From positions 1 through 6,062 of the forward strand of contig JAEYTP010000145.1 in assembly GCA_023433945.1 (NCBI GenBank): a DNA stretch of 6,062 bases. Reading direction: 5' to 3'. Source of the DNA: Bacillota bacterium (GTDB taxonomy: Bacteria > Bacillota > Clostridia > Acetivibrionales > DSM-1351). Positions 5,404-6,062 of this stretch are shown here, piece after piece (the stretch's first letter is position 1; every line of letters begins with the position of its first letter). The position numbers and the translations under genes are program-made. The notes beneath the pieces were generated by a model. The model was given only the letters and a program-made list of their open reading frames with translations. It did no database searches and was not told the origin of the DNA.

Positions 5404-6062
5404 TTATATATTTAGAATACCTTTAACCATCTTATCCATTTCACTTGGATCACAACATTTCTTGTGGAGTATCTCCTTTTTGTCCAATCCCCTTAATCCT
5501 TCTGGGATACTAAGCCCTGATTTTTCTGCAAGGATATCAAGCAGTTCAAACTCAGTCTTGCCTTGTACCGATGCCTCTCCGGAAATCGATTTTACAACGC
5601 TCTCATTGAACTTAAATGGACTTGCAGTGGATACAATTACAGTCTTTGTACAATCAGATGTTGAAATAACATATTTATCATACACATCAACAGCTACTGC
5701 TGTATGGGTATCCATAACATATCCAGTTTCCATATATACGGTCTCAATAGTCTTAAGTGTATCGGCATCTGTACAATAACCCGACCAGAATACTGATTGA
5801 ATCTTGCTTCTGGTGTCAGCATCAACAGTATATGAGCCATTATTTTTGAGTTCATTCATCCATTTACATATACTGTCACTATTACCATTAGTAACAAGGT
5901 ATAGAAGTCTCTCTAGATTACTTGATATAAGAATATCCATAGAAGGTGATATTGTCTTCTTGAATTCTCTATTCCTGTTGTAAGTACCTGAAGTAATAAA
6001 CTCAGTCAAAACATTGTTTTCGTTTGCTGCACAAACCAGTTTATTTATAGGTAGCCCCATCT
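5404..6062 (-). CDS. thrC: Threonine synthase, C-terminal part (gene runs off the right edge)
   Basis: PLP enzyme converting O-phospho-L-homoserine to L-threonine. About 219 codons are visible, ending in TAA at 5404-5406. The family is usually near 490-500 residues, so the N-terminal half, including the PLP-binding lysine, lies outside the window. The Met at 6060 is internal (in MGLPINKLVCAANENNVL), not a start, and no ribosome binding site can be assessed. Recognisable segments from that Met are NREFKKTISPSMDILISSNLER (split here as 30-40 and 41-51), GYVMDTHTAVA (113-123) and VSTASPFKF (143-151), all characteristic of the long fungal/bacterial class of threonine synthase. The gene points the same way as the HTH-ACT, homoserine dehydrogenase and aspartate kinase genes but is set apart by a 472-base space with a hairpin and a promoter candidate. 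It is therefore probably co-regulated rather than strictly co-transcribed. Confidence 0.95.
   Translation of the reverse strand, partial: MGLPINKLVCAANENNVLTEFITSGTYNRNREFKKTISPSMDILISSNLERLLYLVTNGNSDSICKWMNELKNNGSYTVDADTRSKIQSVFWSGYCTDADTLKTIETVYMETGYVMDTHTAVAVDVYDKYVISTSDCTKTVIVSTASPFKFNESVVKSISGEASVQGKTEFELLDILAEKSGLSIPEGLRGLDKKEILHKKCCDPSEMDKMVKGILNI

Noticed and set aside
5404..6060. Stand-alone 218-residue gene starting at the Met at 6060
   Set aside because: The sequence is the conserved C-terminal half of threonine synthase and the reading frame continues to the window edge. The Met is internal.

Overview
The window looks like chromosomal DNA from a low-GC Gram-positive anaerobe of the Clostridia, most likely a Lachnospiraceae-type organism. 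This rests on AT-rich codon use, strong AGGAGG ribosome binding sites, a pyrophosphate-type phosphofructokinase, an ECF-type vitamin transporter subunit and the clostridial flavour of the threonine-pathway proteins. The genus is not determinable from the sequence alone.

Layout. On the + strand, 24-1271 encodes a pyrophosphate-dependent 6-phosphofructokinase with its own rho-independent terminator (1289-1322). It converges on a block of genes read from the - strand. In their transcription order (right to left) these are: the C-terminal part of threonine synthase (5404-6062, running off the right edge); a 472-base intergenic space holding three tandem-repeat arrays, a hairpin and a plausible promoter; an HTH plus ACT-domain protein of the PheB/UPF0735 family (4482-4931); homoserine dehydrogenase (3200-4444); aspartate kinase (1969-3183, TTG start); and an ECF transporter S component (1424-1957). 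The block ends at a perfect 19-bp inverted repeat (1346-1391), which works as the - strand terminator and also looks like two abutted insertion-sequence ends.

How the genes work together. Aspartate kinase and homoserine dehydrogenase catalyse the first and third steps from aspartate towards threonine and methionine, and threonine synthase catalyses the last step to threonine. The HTH-ACT protein is the natural candidate for an amino-acid-sensing regulator of this set. The four genes from 4931 down to 1424 are separated by only 37, 16 and 11 bases, with the aspartate kinase stop codon lying inside the next ribosome binding site, so they almost certainly form one transcript. Threonine synthase is probably a separate or only partly read-through unit. 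Homoserine kinase and aspartate-semialdehyde dehydrogenase are not in the window. The ECF subunit is the odd member: its ligand is unknown.

I see no clearly new system. The part most deserving a second look is the intergenic space 4932-5403, where a 15-bp direct-repeat array sits immediately upstream of a candidate promoter driving an operon whose first gene encodes a putative DNA-binding ACT protein.
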